64,000 bases of DNA from Synaphobranchus kaupii (taxonomy: Eukaryota > Chordata > Actinopteri > Anguilliformes > Synaphobranchidae): NCBI GenBank assembly GCA_029718625.1, contig CM056395.1, positions 19,494,309-19,558,308 of the forward strand, in the 5' to 3' direction. The notes beneath the pieces were generated by a model that had not been told where the DNA came from, did not search any database, and saw only the letters and a program-made list of their open reading frames with translations. Each line of letters opens with the position of its first letter. Positions within the stretch are counted from its first letter, which is position 1. This document shows positions 45,978 through 57,509 of this stretch, in pieces. A program made the position numbers and the translations under genes.

Positions 45978-46493
45978 GGCTGCGTTCGGATCCGAAATGT
46001 ATCCTTTCTTCCTGTCGTTCCCTTCCCTTGCTTCATGGGGGGAATCCCCAAAATGCCAGGATGAAATATGGCAGCCACACCAAGTGTGATTCGGATCCAA
46101 TTTAAGAAAGGGGAGGGAGTAATTATATTCCCTCGCTCCCTTGTTTATCCTCCCTTCCACCAAGGGTATAAAATGCAAGCTTCCCGCAAGAAGGGAATCA
46201 CACAATGCAATGCTCCATGTGGAAAAAGTGGGCGGTCACCACAGAACTATGTCGCAGTCACATTTCAACTCTATGGTGTTGCACTTCCGAAATGTTGCGA
46301 GGGCGGTTCGGTTCATAGACTGTATAAAAATAGGGTTCGGTTACGTTTTTGTTTGTTTGTCAATCCTCCCTTGCAGAGCACCTGTTAAGTTTGCTTGCTG
46401 CACATAGCAAATTGCGTCACAAGGTAGCTCCCTTGAGGGAAGTGAGCAAGGGAAGGGAGCGTGTTAAATTGGATTCGAATGCAGCCCGGCATT
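45978..46493. mobile_element. MITE with GGGCTGCRTTCGRATCC ends
   Basis: GGGCTGCGTTCGGATCC at the left and the inverted GGGCTGCATTCGAATCC at the right; TTCCCTTCCCTTGC follows in both arms. It abuts the next element. Confidence 0.65.
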
Positions 46494-47065
46494 GCCCTGT
46501 CCCCTCACTTTGCAAGCAGTGTGCAAAAGAATACTTAATTTTTTTTATTATTGAGAATATAAATCAGGTTACATATCACGATGGTTACAAAGTGTAGATT
46601 ATGTGTAGAAGTGTAGAATGAAGATAGAATTAACAAAAATAAAAAGAGTAGTTTGTAATATGACCCGCTCTTGTACAATAGATATGCATAAAGGCTCTAT
46701 GACTTTTACGTTTTTTACTTCCGGGTTACTTACTGAAATTGTCGGATGAGTGCACAGTTCTGTGGATGAGTGTGCTCCTCAATCTCCTTAACAAAACCCC
46801 GGAAATAAGGGTTCCATCCTGGGATTTTAAGTGCCTCCATTTGTGAGAAAAAGTCGCCCACTCAAAAGGTTTTTGACGAAGTTGACTCAAATATGCGCCC
46901 TCAAAGGGGTGAAGGGATCATATTCGGTCACGGCCTATGTTTTTGCCCCCTATTGGTTAACCACAATTTAACTCTGACCCCACTGTATCTGACAGTTACT
47001 TCCCTAAACATAATCACGTTCCTGATCATGCTCCTGTACTGGAAATAATCTCCTTGTGTTTGACC

Positions 47066-47440
47066 ATGGCAAACACCAAGAATGTGGTAAAAGCACTCAA
47101 TCAACAATCTGCACATAACTTAATTGGTGTGGCTAACAGCAGAGAGTGGGAGTGCATGATTATGGATTATTTTGCGGAAGATGAAAGCCACCCCTTATGT
47201 TGCGAATCTCACAGCGAGGACGATGCACTGTTGGACTGGGAGGATATAATTCCTGGTATGATGGGACACTTCACTGAAAACAAAAATGTTTCTATGTATA
47301 ACGACAATGAAGAAACGGATCCTGGTTTTGTTATGACAGATGAAGTTCTCTGGGCTTGTTTTGCTTACCTATTTGAACAGACGTCATCATTAGGGGCAAA
47401 CACAGCGAAAAACAAGTTGACAATCTATTGTTTTCATTGA
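47066..47440 (+). CDS. Acidic 124-residue protein of unknown function
   Basis: I chose the start at 47066 because ACCATGG is an ideal start context; an in-frame ATG lies 12 bp upstream. The protein starts MANTKNVVKALNQQ, has an acidic centre with Cys and His (YFAEDESHPLCCESHSEDDA, then LDWEDIIPGMMG), a second acidic patch (NDNEETDPGF), a hydrophobic stretch (VLWACFAYLFE) and ends KNKLTIYCFH. There is no signal peptide or clear membrane span, and I do not recognise the family. It is uninterrupted although the element around it is full of insertions. A broken copy at 39405 keeps the central part nearly unchanged. It may be an exon of a larger transposon gene. Confidence 0.55.
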   Translation: MANTKNVVKALNQQSAHNLIGVANSREWECMIMDYFAEDESHPLCCESHSEDDALLDWEDIIPGMMGHFTENKNVSMYNDNEETDPGFVMTDEVLWACFAYLFEQTSSLGANTAKNKLTIYCFH

Positions 47441-47616
47441 AGCCAACCAACAAATTAAATCAAGATTTAATTTATCTAAATAATGTTATAATGGCGTCTT
47501 ACTTGCATATTCCACTTTTAGTATTGCATATATATTCCTAGGAAAAATCCTAAAGACTGAAGATAATTTTTTTGTTTTATTTCACTAATATTTTTATCTA
47601 TCCATATATATATATA

Positions 47617-48161
47617 CACTGCCTGGCCAAAAAAAAAGTCGCAGTTGCACCGGTCATGCATAGTGCCCACTGTACAAGCCTCTGGAGGCAGTGTTATGAT
47701 CTGGGGTTGCTTCAATTGGTCAGGTCTAGGCTCAGCAACGTTATGCAGCAATAAAATGAAGTCACCTGAGTACCTGAATGTACTGAATGACCAGGTTATC
47801 CCATCAATGGGCATATTCCAGGACGACAATGCCAAGATTCATCGGGCTCAAATTGTGAAAGAGTGGTTCAGGGAGCATGAGGAATCATTTTCACACATGA
47901 ATTGGCCACCAGAGTCCTGACCTTAACCCCATTCAAAGTCTTTGGGATGTGCTGGAGAAGACTTCACGGAGTGGTTTGACTGTCCCGTTGTCACTACAAG
48001 ATCTCGGCCAAAAATTAATGCAAGTCTGGACGGAAATAAATGGTGTGACGTTGCATAAGGTTGTCGAAACAATGCCAAGGCGAATATGCGCGCCATAATC
48101 AAAGCTAAAGGTGGTCCAACAAAATCTTACAGTGTCCGACTTTCTTTTTGGCCGGGCAGTG
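47617..48161 (+). mobile_element. Internally deleted Tc1 derivative
   Basis: CACTGCCTGGCC...GGCCGGGCAGTG between TA dinucleotides, 545 bp. From 47645 it reads [29 protein letters not shown] and MNWPPES, the C-terminal half of a Tc1 transposase with its second catalytic Asp, then a frameshift. The N-terminal half is absent, as in the 13.3-kb copy. Confidence 0.88.
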
Positions 48162-48532
48162 TATATATATATTGTAATCCAATGGGAGCCCAGGTCTGGT
48201 CAGGATGTTATGTTGGGGCAAGATGACTCCAGCAGGGGGAGCCACACCAACATTAACAAGTGCCTAACAAGGACCTATTGAGCACACTCAGACTACTGTC
48301 TACTATGTGCCCTGTCCCAGGGCCGGAGTGGGACACATTTTCAGCCTGGGAGTTTCATGTCTCAGAGCAGCCCACTTTGGACGGGGGGGTGTTCCGCAAA
48401 TGGGGGCACTTAAAATACCAGGATGAACCCCTTATTTCCGGGGTTTTGTTGAGGGAATTCAGGAGCACACTCATCTGCAGAACTGTGCACTCACCCGTGC
48501 AGTAACTCGGAAGTAAAAACGTAAAAGACGTA

Positions 48533-49509
48533 GGGCTCTATTTTCAAACCAGCGCAAGGGGACGGTATAGTCAAACGCAAGCTTGTTGACAGCATCAACG
48601 TCTTAAAATTGGCGCTATGGCGTTTCTCAGCAATACCGCTAGGATCAACAAATTCTCAACATAACATCCTTTCGCTTGCGCTGCAGTGGGATGGGTGGCG
48701 CTGTCTGGGGCGTGTTCTAAAATACTTTCGGCTCAGTGACAATTTGAACCAACGAAAACCCATTGCGTTATGATCTGCTGGAACCACCTCTTAGCGGGAA
48801 CGCAATAGACTCCGGCAATTTGGCAACTTATTCGTCATGTAGTTCTATGTAGTGTCTATAGGTGATGCCAACATTACACTTCCATTTAATGATCAAATAG
48901 CCTATAATTATTATTAATTAATTAATTTTAATTTAAACTACTAGAATAAAACAGGACAGCTTACAAGAAACTTGCGATCATGTAGGCCAATAGCCTATAA
49001 TATATAAATTACACATTGACACAGTTGAATCATAAGCCTACCATTTGAATCATAATTATGCCTACATCACCTAATGTAGGCTAATTAATGCATTCGCCAC
49101 CTCCTCCCGTGCCTTCCGAACTTCTGGGAGACGAGGTGGTGTGGATTGTGATCCATAAATTACTACAGTCCTAGCCTGTACTTCTGTTGCAAGTATGTCT
49201 GATTCCTGTGCGGAAAATCGCTCTTGTCGTTGACGGTCCAGTGCGTTTGGGTTGCTCATTATGGAAATTGCATGGAGCGATTGCGTTCCAACTGGCTTTT
49301 TTTTAAAGCATGAGAACAACAATTTGATTGGCTACCATAGAGACACACCTTGGACATTTAAACCCAGCCTTTTAGCAATACCGCCATAAGGTGCGCCAAG
49401 ATTGCCGTCATGAAATTACCAAATTTCTCGCCGACACGCCCTCAGAGCGATACCGCCAAGCGATTACTCTTGCGTTCACCATTGCGTTTGGTTTATTAAA
49501 ATAGAGCCC
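48533..49509 (-). mobile_element. PIF/Harbinger derivative, copy B
   Basis: Same termini as copy A; TSD GTA at 48530-48532 and 49510-49512. It interrupts the right terminal repeat of the long-TIR element. Confidence 0.88.
49071..49259 (-). CDS. Myb/SANT-like exon of Harbinger copy B
   Basis: The longest intact version of this exon: 62 codons from MSNPNALDRQ through RFSAQESDILATEV and YGSQSTPPRLPEV to REEVANALISLH. In full Harbinger transposons the Myb-like partner binds terminal repeats and carries the nuclease to the nucleus. Here the frame stops where copy C shows a GAG|GTGATG donor-like site, so it is probably exon 1 of that gene left in a non-autonomous element. Confidence 0.6.
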   Translation of the reverse strand: MSNPNALDRQRQERFSAQESDILATEVQARTVVIYGSQSTPPRLPEVRKAREEVANALISLH

Positions 49510-49819
49510 GTAGAGTGTATATGCATATCTATGGCACAAGAGTGGGTCATATTACGAAATACTCTTTTTTATTTTTGTTAATTCTATCTTCATTCATAGT
49601 CTACACTTTGTAACAATTGTCATATGTTAACTGATTGATATTCTCAATAAAAATTAAAAAATTAAAAAAGATATTACAAACTACTTCCTTACTAGTTTGG
49701 AAAGAGTTTTGCGGGATTTCTTTCGCACACTGCTTGCAATGTGAGGGGACAGGGCACATAGTAGACAGGGGTCTGAGTGGACAGGGGACAGTGGACAAGG
49801 AACAGGGCTCTGATTCGGA

Positions 49820-50112
49820 CACAGCCTATGACTTTTACATTTTTACTTCCGGGTTACTTACTGAAATTGTCGGATGAGTGCAGTCTATGGATGACTGCAC
49901 AGTCAGAGACCATCTCTGGCACAGTTCTGTGGATGAGTGTGCTCCTCAATCCCCTTAACAATACCCCGGAAATAAGGGTTTCATCCTGGGATTTTAAGAA
50001 TCCTCCATTTGTGAGAAAAAGTCGCCCACTCAAAAGCTTTTTGATGAAGTGGACTCAAATATGCGACCTCAAAAGGTTGTAGGTAGCATATTCGGTCATG
50101 GCCTTTGTGTGT
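49820..50112 (+). mobile_element. Terminal fragment of the long-TIR family
   Basis: TATGACTTTTAC, CTTCCGGGTTACTTACTG and CGCCCACTCAAAAG to TTCGGTCATGGCC match 46697-46935 in order. Confidence 0.8.
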
Positions 50113-50263
50113 AAGCTTGGTTGGAAAATAAGCGTGCACCCACACCGGCCCTTACTTGATAAGATTGTCCCAATACCCCCAATAATAATATTGTCCCAAT
50201 ACTCAATGCCGTGCCCCGGAAACGGATCTTTGTGTTTTAACATAATGTTACTGATTACATCTA

Positions 50264-51239
50264 GGGCTCTATTTTCAAACCAGCGCAAGGGGACGGTATA
50301 GTCAAACGCAAGCTTGTTGACAGCATCAACGTCTTAAAACTGGCGCTATGGCGTTTCTCAGCAATACCGCTAGGATCAACAAATTCTCAACATAACATCC
50401 TTTCGCTTGCGCTGCAGTGGGATGGGTGGCGCTGTCTGGGGCGTGTTCTAAAATACTTTCGGCTCAGTGACAATTTGAACCAACGAAAACCCATTGCGTT
50501 ATGATCAGCTAGAACCACCTCTTAGCGGCAACGCAATAGACTCTGGCAATTTGCCAACTTATTAGTCATGTAGTTCTATGTAGTGTCTATAGGTGATGCC
50601 AACATTACACTTCCATTTAATGAACAAATAGCCTATAATTATTATTAATTAATTAATTTTAATTTAAACTACTAGAATAAAACAGGACAGCTTACAAGAA
50701 ACTTGCGATCATGTAGGCTAATAGCCTATAATATATAAATTACACATTGACACAGTTGAATCATAAGCCTACCATTTGAATCATAATTATGCCTACATCA
50801 CCTCATGTAGGCTAATTAATGCATTCGCCACCTCCTCCCGTGCCTTCCGAACTTCTGGGAGACGAGGTGGTGTGGATTGTGATCCATAAATTACTAGTCC
50901 TAGTCTGTACTTCTGTTGCAAGTATGTCTGATTTTCTGTGCGGAAAATCGCTCTTGTCGTTGACGGTCCAGTGCGTTTGGGTTGCTCATTATGAAATTGC
51001 ATGGAGCGATTGCGTTCCAACTGGCTTTTTTTTAAAAGCATGAGAACAACTATTTGATTGGCTACCATAGAGACACACCTTGGACATTTAAACCCAGCCT
51101 TTTAGCAATACCGCCATCAGATGCGCCAAGATTGCCGTCATGAAATTACCAAATTTCTCGCCGACACGCCCTCAGAGCGATACCGCCAAGCGATTACTCT
51201 TGCGTTCACCATTGCGTTTGGTTTATTAAAATAGAGCCC
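50264..51239 (-). mobile_element. PIF/Harbinger derivative, copy C
   Basis: Same termini; TSD CTA at 50261-50263 and 51240-51242. Highly similar to copies A and B throughout. Confidence 0.88.
50793..50989 (-). pseudogene. Myb/SANT-like exon of Harbinger copy C, frameshifted
   Basis: Same exon as copy B, but an extra T near 50932 and a small deletion near 50896 break the frame between the start and the YGSQSTPPRLPEV segment. It retains ...SLHEV at the donor-like GTGATG. Confidence 0.65.
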
Positions 51240-51345
51240 CTAATGTTACTTAATTACGTATTAATGGTTACATATTAATTAATATCTCGACACAAACCGC
51301 AATGCCAGGTACATTGTATACTGTACGTGCAAATAGTTCTTGAAA

Positions 51346-51571
51346 CGTTCAGGCAGTTTTGCATACTTCCGGGTAGGAAAGGAGTGGTAGTGGGGGAGTG
51401 GAGGAAAGGAGGTGGGGAGTGAAGCATATTGGGACGCAGCTACTAATTGTGTCATCCGGGTGTTTCAAGTATACTGCAATTTGGAAAAGTTTCATCTACT
51501 CGTCCTTTCTGGTCCTATCTACTCACCAAGGCTACTCAATAGTGTGGAAGAGTGCTGATTCGGACACGGCC
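51346..51571. repeat. Two adjacent dispersed repeats
   Basis: 51346-51441 belongs to the GGGACGCA family (see 19240 and 21405). 51450-51571 is the copy of 7502-7626. Confidence 0.7.
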
Positions 51572-51574
51572 CAA

Positions 51575-52860
51575 GACTGTTGTGTCTGACTGTTTGAATT
51601 TGCCCTAGAAAACTGCTTAGCAGTCCAGGTATAGAGAGGGAATATGCCATTCAGACAGGCTCCATGGGTGAGCTAGGATTTTGTTTATTATTTTTCTTTA
51701 ATCTGAAATTCTGGTTTAATCTAATAAAATGCCAGTATAAAACTGTTTTTTTCCCTTTCACATGGCTTGCTTATGTTACATTATTGCACAACTTCCTGTA
51801 GTTCCTGCTGCCAACACTAGGGCTTGCTGCTGAAATATTTACCTTGTTCAGCATTGAATCATTCGTTGGGAAAAGTTCTGAAACTTCAACATAATTTTTC
51901 TCAGAACCTTCCAGGAGTAGCAATATTCAACAAGCCATAACTTCCTCACGATTTCCCTGATTGTAGTGTATGACATATGATGTATAACATTTTAAAGATC
52001 TGAAATTGGACTTTGATAAAATGTAAATTATAAATATATAATAGATAAATTTAGACCTTTCTACACAAAATGAATGGCATATTACAAATTATACAACAAT
52101 GAGATCCAAACGAGACTGGCCGAGACGCATTCCACTAGTGCTGGTATTTAGCATAACCGCACTGCCAGTGCGTAGACGCGTTCTATAGAGCGTTTCCTAG
52201 GAAGCATAAACAACAACAATAGCAACAGCAACAGGATGCTGGCAATTTGGCAAATCCGAAATCAAGAATGAGTTAATCAAAAGTTATTGTTTCAATATTT
52301 TTTCATTACTTACTTAAGGTTTATGTTAATATTGTTGTACAAAAGCAATAGATCACTCAAGGAGAATTGTCACTTCAATTAATGGCAAGATATAAACAGT
52401 GATATACCTTATCGCATATACCCTTGTTAATTGATCTGCAAGTTTTTAAAATTACTCTTAACTGTTATTCATAAGCAGTTATTTGGCCTATGTTTTTCTG
52501 AAGGTGGTGCTTTGTAAAGGTTTTGCATGACTACTTTCAACTTTCAATTTCAACTATACAGAAAATAAAGGGTATACAAATTAAAATGGAAGCATGTATT
52601 ATTATTTATTTATATTTTTCTGTATGATCAGAACCATAGGAACCACCTGGTGGCATCTGCCTTCACTTTAACTGCACATATGCAAGGGTGTTGCCTTGGA
52701 AGTGGGACCTGTCTCAAGGAAGTAAAAAGCACTCATATAACCAGCTGGGTTACAACAGGAACTTCAAGAATTCACACGCCCTAACCTCTAGAATGTATGT
52801 GCATGGTGTGAAAACCTTAGCACCCTGTTAATTACCTAGGTATATTGTACACAATTATCT
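51575..52860. other. No recognisable gene
   Basis: AT-rich; no domain, TIR or exon structure seen. Confidence 0.4.
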
Positions 52861-52862
52861 CC

Positions 52863-53606
52863 AGGGTCCAGTAGTTCAAAACTTTTAATCCCTATCCGAT
52901 TGGATCAGATTTGGATTTTGGGTAGTTCAAAATTAAACTTTGATATCCGATCGGATCAGGAAATAAAATCCAAGATTTAATCTGGGTCAAATCTTCAAAA
53001 CGGGTAGTTCAAAACAAAAACATAGGATTGGGATCAGTTTCATCCAAAAAATCTGTATTACCTTGATCCAACTGGAGGGGTGGATTTAAAGTGTATTACC
53101 AGAGCAAAATGTATTATACAATTAATTTAAAAATATGTTTCAATATAAATAAGATGGTAAAGTTTGTAAATTAAAATAATACATAATTTGTAGCCTTTAT
53201 GGTTGATACATTTTCATTCATTTTTTTGTCACATTGGCAGTGGCCTCTTGCCTATCTCTCAGAACAGTGTATTCAACCAAATAATGAGTTTGTGATGATA
53301 AAATTATATATAAAATATATAATTCATCATTATATCCTTAATAAATGGCCTAAATTGCTATACTGTCTGTCCTCCTTATGTTGTTCTTCATATCCAACAG
53401 GTGGAGAGAGGTAGGCTTAAAGCACTGATATTCAGGATCTGGTAATCTTGAAAAATTGAATCTGGATCAGGGTGATCCTATCCTGAATTGCTTTGAAATA
53501 CCGTGAGATTTATTTGGCTGAGTTGTCTGATCCTGGATCACAAAATGTGGGATTTCTAAATGGGATCCGATCAGATATGGATTAAAAGTTTTGAAATACT
53601 GGGCCC
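52863..53606. mobile_element. DNA element with CCAGTAGTTCAAAAC termini
   Basis: Left GTCCAGTAGTTCAAAACTTT and inverted right GCCCAGTATTTCAAAACTTT, both followed by TAATCC and a GGATC(A/C)-rich stretch. It is about 744 bp without a transposase frame. TSD not resolved. Confidence 0.65.
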
Positions 53607-53635
53607 AGAATAATTGCCACCCTTGATAAAGATAA

Positions 53636-53706
53636 TCAAAAAAGGCCAGCAGTAGTGTAGTGGGAGCTGCAGTTGTCGTGGGGTCTGCAGTTGTATTGGG
53701 TGCTGC
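53636..53706 (-). pseudogene. Stray mucin-type repeat fragment
   Basis: The minus strand reads NAAPNTTADPTTTAAPTT, three units of the same hexapeptide as the mucin exon at 1-2581. It lies immediately beside a DNA element and lacks splice-supported neighbours. Confidence 0.6.
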
Positions 53707-54051
53707 ATTACATAAACAACAAAGGTAATGAGCTATATTGTACACATTTTTACTACAGAGAGTTCAACAGCTTTATTCTCACAGGACCAAATAAATAGAG
53801 AAGGGGTAGTCCAGTGGAGTTACGAAAAAAAATTTCTGACAATTTATTGTTAAAAATAAACGCCCAATAATTAATGCTGGGAACAAGGCTGTTTTCCTTT
53901 CTGTCTCAAGGTGAATTGCAGTCAGTCCAATCCTGTGAAACACTACATAACACAGAGGTCATCAAGTGGGTGTGGTGTGCAACTGTGCATATATATGCAA
54001 ATTGGGTTGCATGTTAAAACAGCCAACACTTTGGTAATTACTTGAGGTGAG

Positions 54052-55113
54052 TGTCATGACCCCGCACTATTCCCACCAGTGTGTCAACTCCCCATTCCTA
54101 GTGTGTGCTGTCTTTGTCTGCTGTCTTTGTCTTTCCCCGGTTTCTGTCAGGTTGCCCGTGCTTGGTCATTGAGTTCATTTAATTCACCTGTGTCACTGTA
54201 TTCAGTTCCTTATCTCCCTTTGTCTTAGCTTTTTCTCGCGTGTTCTCCTGCACCTTGTGCTCTGTGTTTAACTCTGTCTTGTATGAGGCCTGCTTTGGTT
54301 TGTTAAGAGTACTACCACATTAGCTATAAAACAATAGGCCAGTTTATACAGCTATTATTATCACACAAAGTCAAGGGAAGACAATCAGATTACCGATAAA
54401 CAATTCAGACTAAAATCCTAAATGCCTGGGATGTTTGATCAGTCTTAATGAAGTCCGCAGTGAGTTGACAGCTGGTTTGTCCGTGAGGTGGATGGCCAGA
54501 GCGCCTTTGGTCTTTCTGATCCTGGATTTCTGCTGGTCGGCCCGGCAACGTTGTCTGGTTGTCGCCTGGTTTGCGTCTTTGTCCGTGGGTCGGAGGTGTT
54601 AGCTCAGTTCACGTTCTATGGTTAGATGCCGGTAGGCAAGGTAACCCGTTGCTTGCTTCTCTCTCCGTGGCCTTTCTGATGCCACTGCATCTCTGTCCAG
54701 CTAGGTAGCTGGCACAAAGGAGAGGCAAATGGAGTGCTACCTTTGTGCAGCTGTGTTGCTGACACGAAAGGGCGCAAGACAAAATGGAGAGGGCAGACTG
54801 GAATATCTTCAGCTTTATCTGTTTGAGTTTTATGACCCTTAGTGTCTCGTATTTCCAAGCGACATGATTGGATCACTAACTACAGATGTCACACTGGGAC
54901 GGTGTTATAAACTTCACTTGTGTTGCCTGTGGAATGAATGGAAATGTAGTCCGTTATCCCTACACTGGTTCTAGTTACAGTGTTTATACCTTTTGTTTTC
55001 CCCCATGTTGTTACTTTGTGTTTCCCTAGTAAAGTCTTTATTTTTGCACTTTATCTTGCCTCCTGGAATTCTCTGCACTTGGGTTCTACCTCAAAATACA
55101 TTGTGGCAGCTGT
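54052..55113 (+). mobile_element. LTR-like element split by a second LTR
   Basis: Starts TGTCATGACCCCGCAC; the end region TTTATTTTTGCACTTTATC...GTGGCA resembles the 3' part of fish solo LTRs. The matching TSD is not found. 54301-54965 is an insertion. Confidence 0.5.
54301..54965. mobile_element. Solo LTR-like insertion
   Basis: TGTTAAGAG...CCCTACAC is flanked by the direct repeat TGGTT (54296-54300, 54966-54970). No coding content. Confidence 0.6.
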
Positions 55114-55114
55114 G

Positions 55115-56148
55115 TCAAATAAAATATGATATTCATCATACTTAAAATCCCAAAGGTACCCTTCTACGAGGTCAAGGATGGACAGCAGACGTTTGTGGCA
55201 ATGTGATAAAGTCTTCTGCACAGTTTTGTAATATATCCACAAGATTGGTAAAGAATAACTGGTTGTTTTGACAGTTACAAAGCCTGTATAGTAAATTAGT
55301 CTGCTTAAGGTCTGGGTCTTTCTTGTAGGTTAATGACATTATTCCCACTCTTCGATGTTGGGGCATCAAGGAAATTGGGAACTGAGTCCACAGATGTTAT
55401 CCAAATCTACATGTTATCCAGGCGGAGATGTACCTTCAAAATTCGACAAGGGGCATGTCTTAGCATTATTGTTAAAGAATACAATCTGGGGAAAGTCAAC
55501 AGTGTTCAAATAAACAAGGGCCAGAACAAAATCAATCTATTTCTAAAAGGTGCCAAAGATAACAGGTCATTGAAAAGGAGATGCAAACTACATAACCATT
55601 TCAAGAAGCGATTCAAAATTATGATAAAAATTTGTTTGTGTGTTCTGCCTTCACTTTCAAGGTTACAAATATTCTCAAAAGCATTTTCAAAGGCTCTTGT
55701 GTAGTTCCGCCTGGAATTCCAACCTCATGATGTTTCTCAATGTGTTCATTTTCCTTGTAGCTGTGCCAAAATGTTTAAATAGTTTTTTGAAGGTTGTTTA
55801 TTTTTCTCTGTAATTATTTAACCCTAATGGAGCCAGGGAGGTAAACTGAGACTAAGTTTCTCCTTTAAACTGAAAATCCAGGGAATTAAAGGAATTGCCT
55901 GGCCAATCAAATGTTGGGGATAATTAGGTAACCAGATGTAGAATGCCAGGATTAGGATTTGACCAGCACACATTGGCATACCGTGGGCTCTAGAACCCAG
56001 CCCACATTCAGATCCAGTTAAACACATTCTCTTCCCTCGAGTGAGCTATTTTGTGATCAAATGTGTGACGTGCAACAACTGAACTTAACAGGGGCTCTGG
56101 ACAGACGAGGAACACACTAAAACGGAACTGAACAGCCCTTGCAACCTA
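55115..56148. other. No recognised gene
   Basis: A + strand frame at 55333-55704 (123 codons, Lys/Arg-rich) has no recognisable domain and no splice or repeat support. I leave it uncalled. Confidence 0.35.
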
Positions 56149-57486
56149 CAGTTGAACTCGGAAGTTTACGTACACTTAGGTTGAAATCATAAAAACTCAT
56201 TATTAACCACTCCACAGATTTCATGTTAGCAAACTATAGTGTTGGCAAGTCAGTTAGGACATCTACTTTGTGGATGGCACAAGTAATTTTTCCAACAATT
56301 GTTTACAGACTGATTATTTCACTTATAATTCACTATATCACAATTCCAGAAGTTTACATACATTAAGTTGACTGTGCCTTTAAACAGCTTGGAAAATTCC
56401 AGAAAATGATGTCATGGCTTTAGAAACTTCTGATAGGCTAATTGATATTATTTGAGTCAATTGGAGGTGTACCTGTGTATGTATTTTAAGACCTACCTTC
56501 AATCTCAGTGCCTCTTTGCTTGACATCATGGGAAAATCAAAAGAAATCAGCCAAGACCTCAGAAAGAAAATCGTGGACCTCCACAAGTCTGGTTCATCCT
56601 TGGCAGCAATTTCCAAATGCCTGAAGGTACCACATTCGTCTATACAAACAATAGTACGCAAATATAAACACCATGGGACCACGCAGCCGTCATACCAGTC
56701 AGGAAGGAGACGCATTCTGTCTCCTAGAGATGAACGTGCTTTGGTGCAAAACGTGCAAATCAATCCCAGAACAACAGCAAAGGACCTTGTGAAGAAGCTG
56801 GAGGGAACAGGTACAAAAGTATCTATATCCACAGTAAAATGAGACTTATATCGACATAACCTGAAAGGTTGCTCAGCAAGGAAGAAGCCCCTACTCCAAA
56901 ATAGCCATAAAAAAGCCAGACTACAGTTTGCAACTGCACATGGGGACAAAGATCTTACTTTTTGGAGAAATGTCCTCTAGTCTGACAAAAATTTTATTTG
57001 GCCATAATGACCATCGTTATGTTTGGAGGAAAAAGGGTGAGGCTTGGGGTGAAAAGGGTGAAGCACGGGGGTGGCAGCATCATGTTGTGGGGGTGCTTTG
57101 CTGCAGGAGGGACTGGTGCACTTCATAAAATAGATGGCATCATGAGGAAGGAAAATTATGTGGATATATTGAAGCAACATCTCAAGACATCACCCAGGAA
57201 GTTAAAGCTTGGTTGCAAATTAATCTTCCAAATGGACAATGACCCAAAGCATACACAAAGTTGTGGCAAAATGGCTTAAGGACAACAAAGTCTAGGTAAT
57301 GGAGTGGCCATCACAAAGTCCTCAATCCAATCGAAAATTTGTCGGCAGAACTGAAAAAATGTGTGCGAGCAAGGAGGCCTACAAACCTGATTCAGTTACA
57401 CCAGTTCTGTCAGGAGTAATGGGCCAAAATTCCAGCAACTTATTGTGAGAAGCTTGTGGAAGGCTACCTGAAACGTTTGACCCAAG
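56149..57486 (+). mobile_element. Sleeping-Beauty-like Tc1 element, 3' end truncated
   Basis: After TA (56147-56148) it starts CAGTTGAACTCGGAAGTTTA, with the outer direct repeat (AAGTTTACGTACACTTAG) and, near 56349, the inner one (AAGTTTACATACATTAAG). This IR/DR layout defines salmonid-type Tc1 elements such as Sleeping Beauty. The 3' terminal repeat is missing; homology stops after GTTTGACCCAAGTT. Confidence 0.88.
56528..57279 (+). pseudogene. Tc1 transposase, inactivated
   Basis: The frame starts [20 protein letters not shown], the paired-like DNA-binding domain of Tc1 transposases, followed by the hook [14 protein letters not shown]. It stops after 104 codons (TGA at 56840). The catalytic region continues in other frames: WGCFAAGGTGALHKIDG and the second catalytic Asp in MDNDPKHT (near 57235), then a stop after CGKMA. 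Several stops and frame changes make the copy inactive. Confidence 0.88.
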
Positions 57487-57509
57487 TTAGGCAGACAAGA
57501 AGATTTGTT

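Larger units (their letters stand above)
46495..49756. mobile_element. Long-TIR element carrying an unknown acidic protein
   Basis: A left terminal region (46495-46893) is repeated inverted at the right in two pieces (48388-48532 and 49510-49756), split by a Harbinger element. Shared words include TGCCCTGTCCCCTCAC, ATAGAATTAACAAAAATAAA, CTTCCGGGTTACT and GAGTGTGCTCCT. With the Harbinger and Tc1 insertions removed, the element is about 1.7 kb with TIRs near 400 bp. It encodes one open frame (47066-47440) and no recognisable transposase, so it was probably mobilised in trans. Superfamily unknown. Confidence 0.65.

Noticed and set aside
45857..46105. 82-codon frame near the GGGCTGCGTTCGG MITE
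   Set aside because: It crosses the MITE border and shows no domain.
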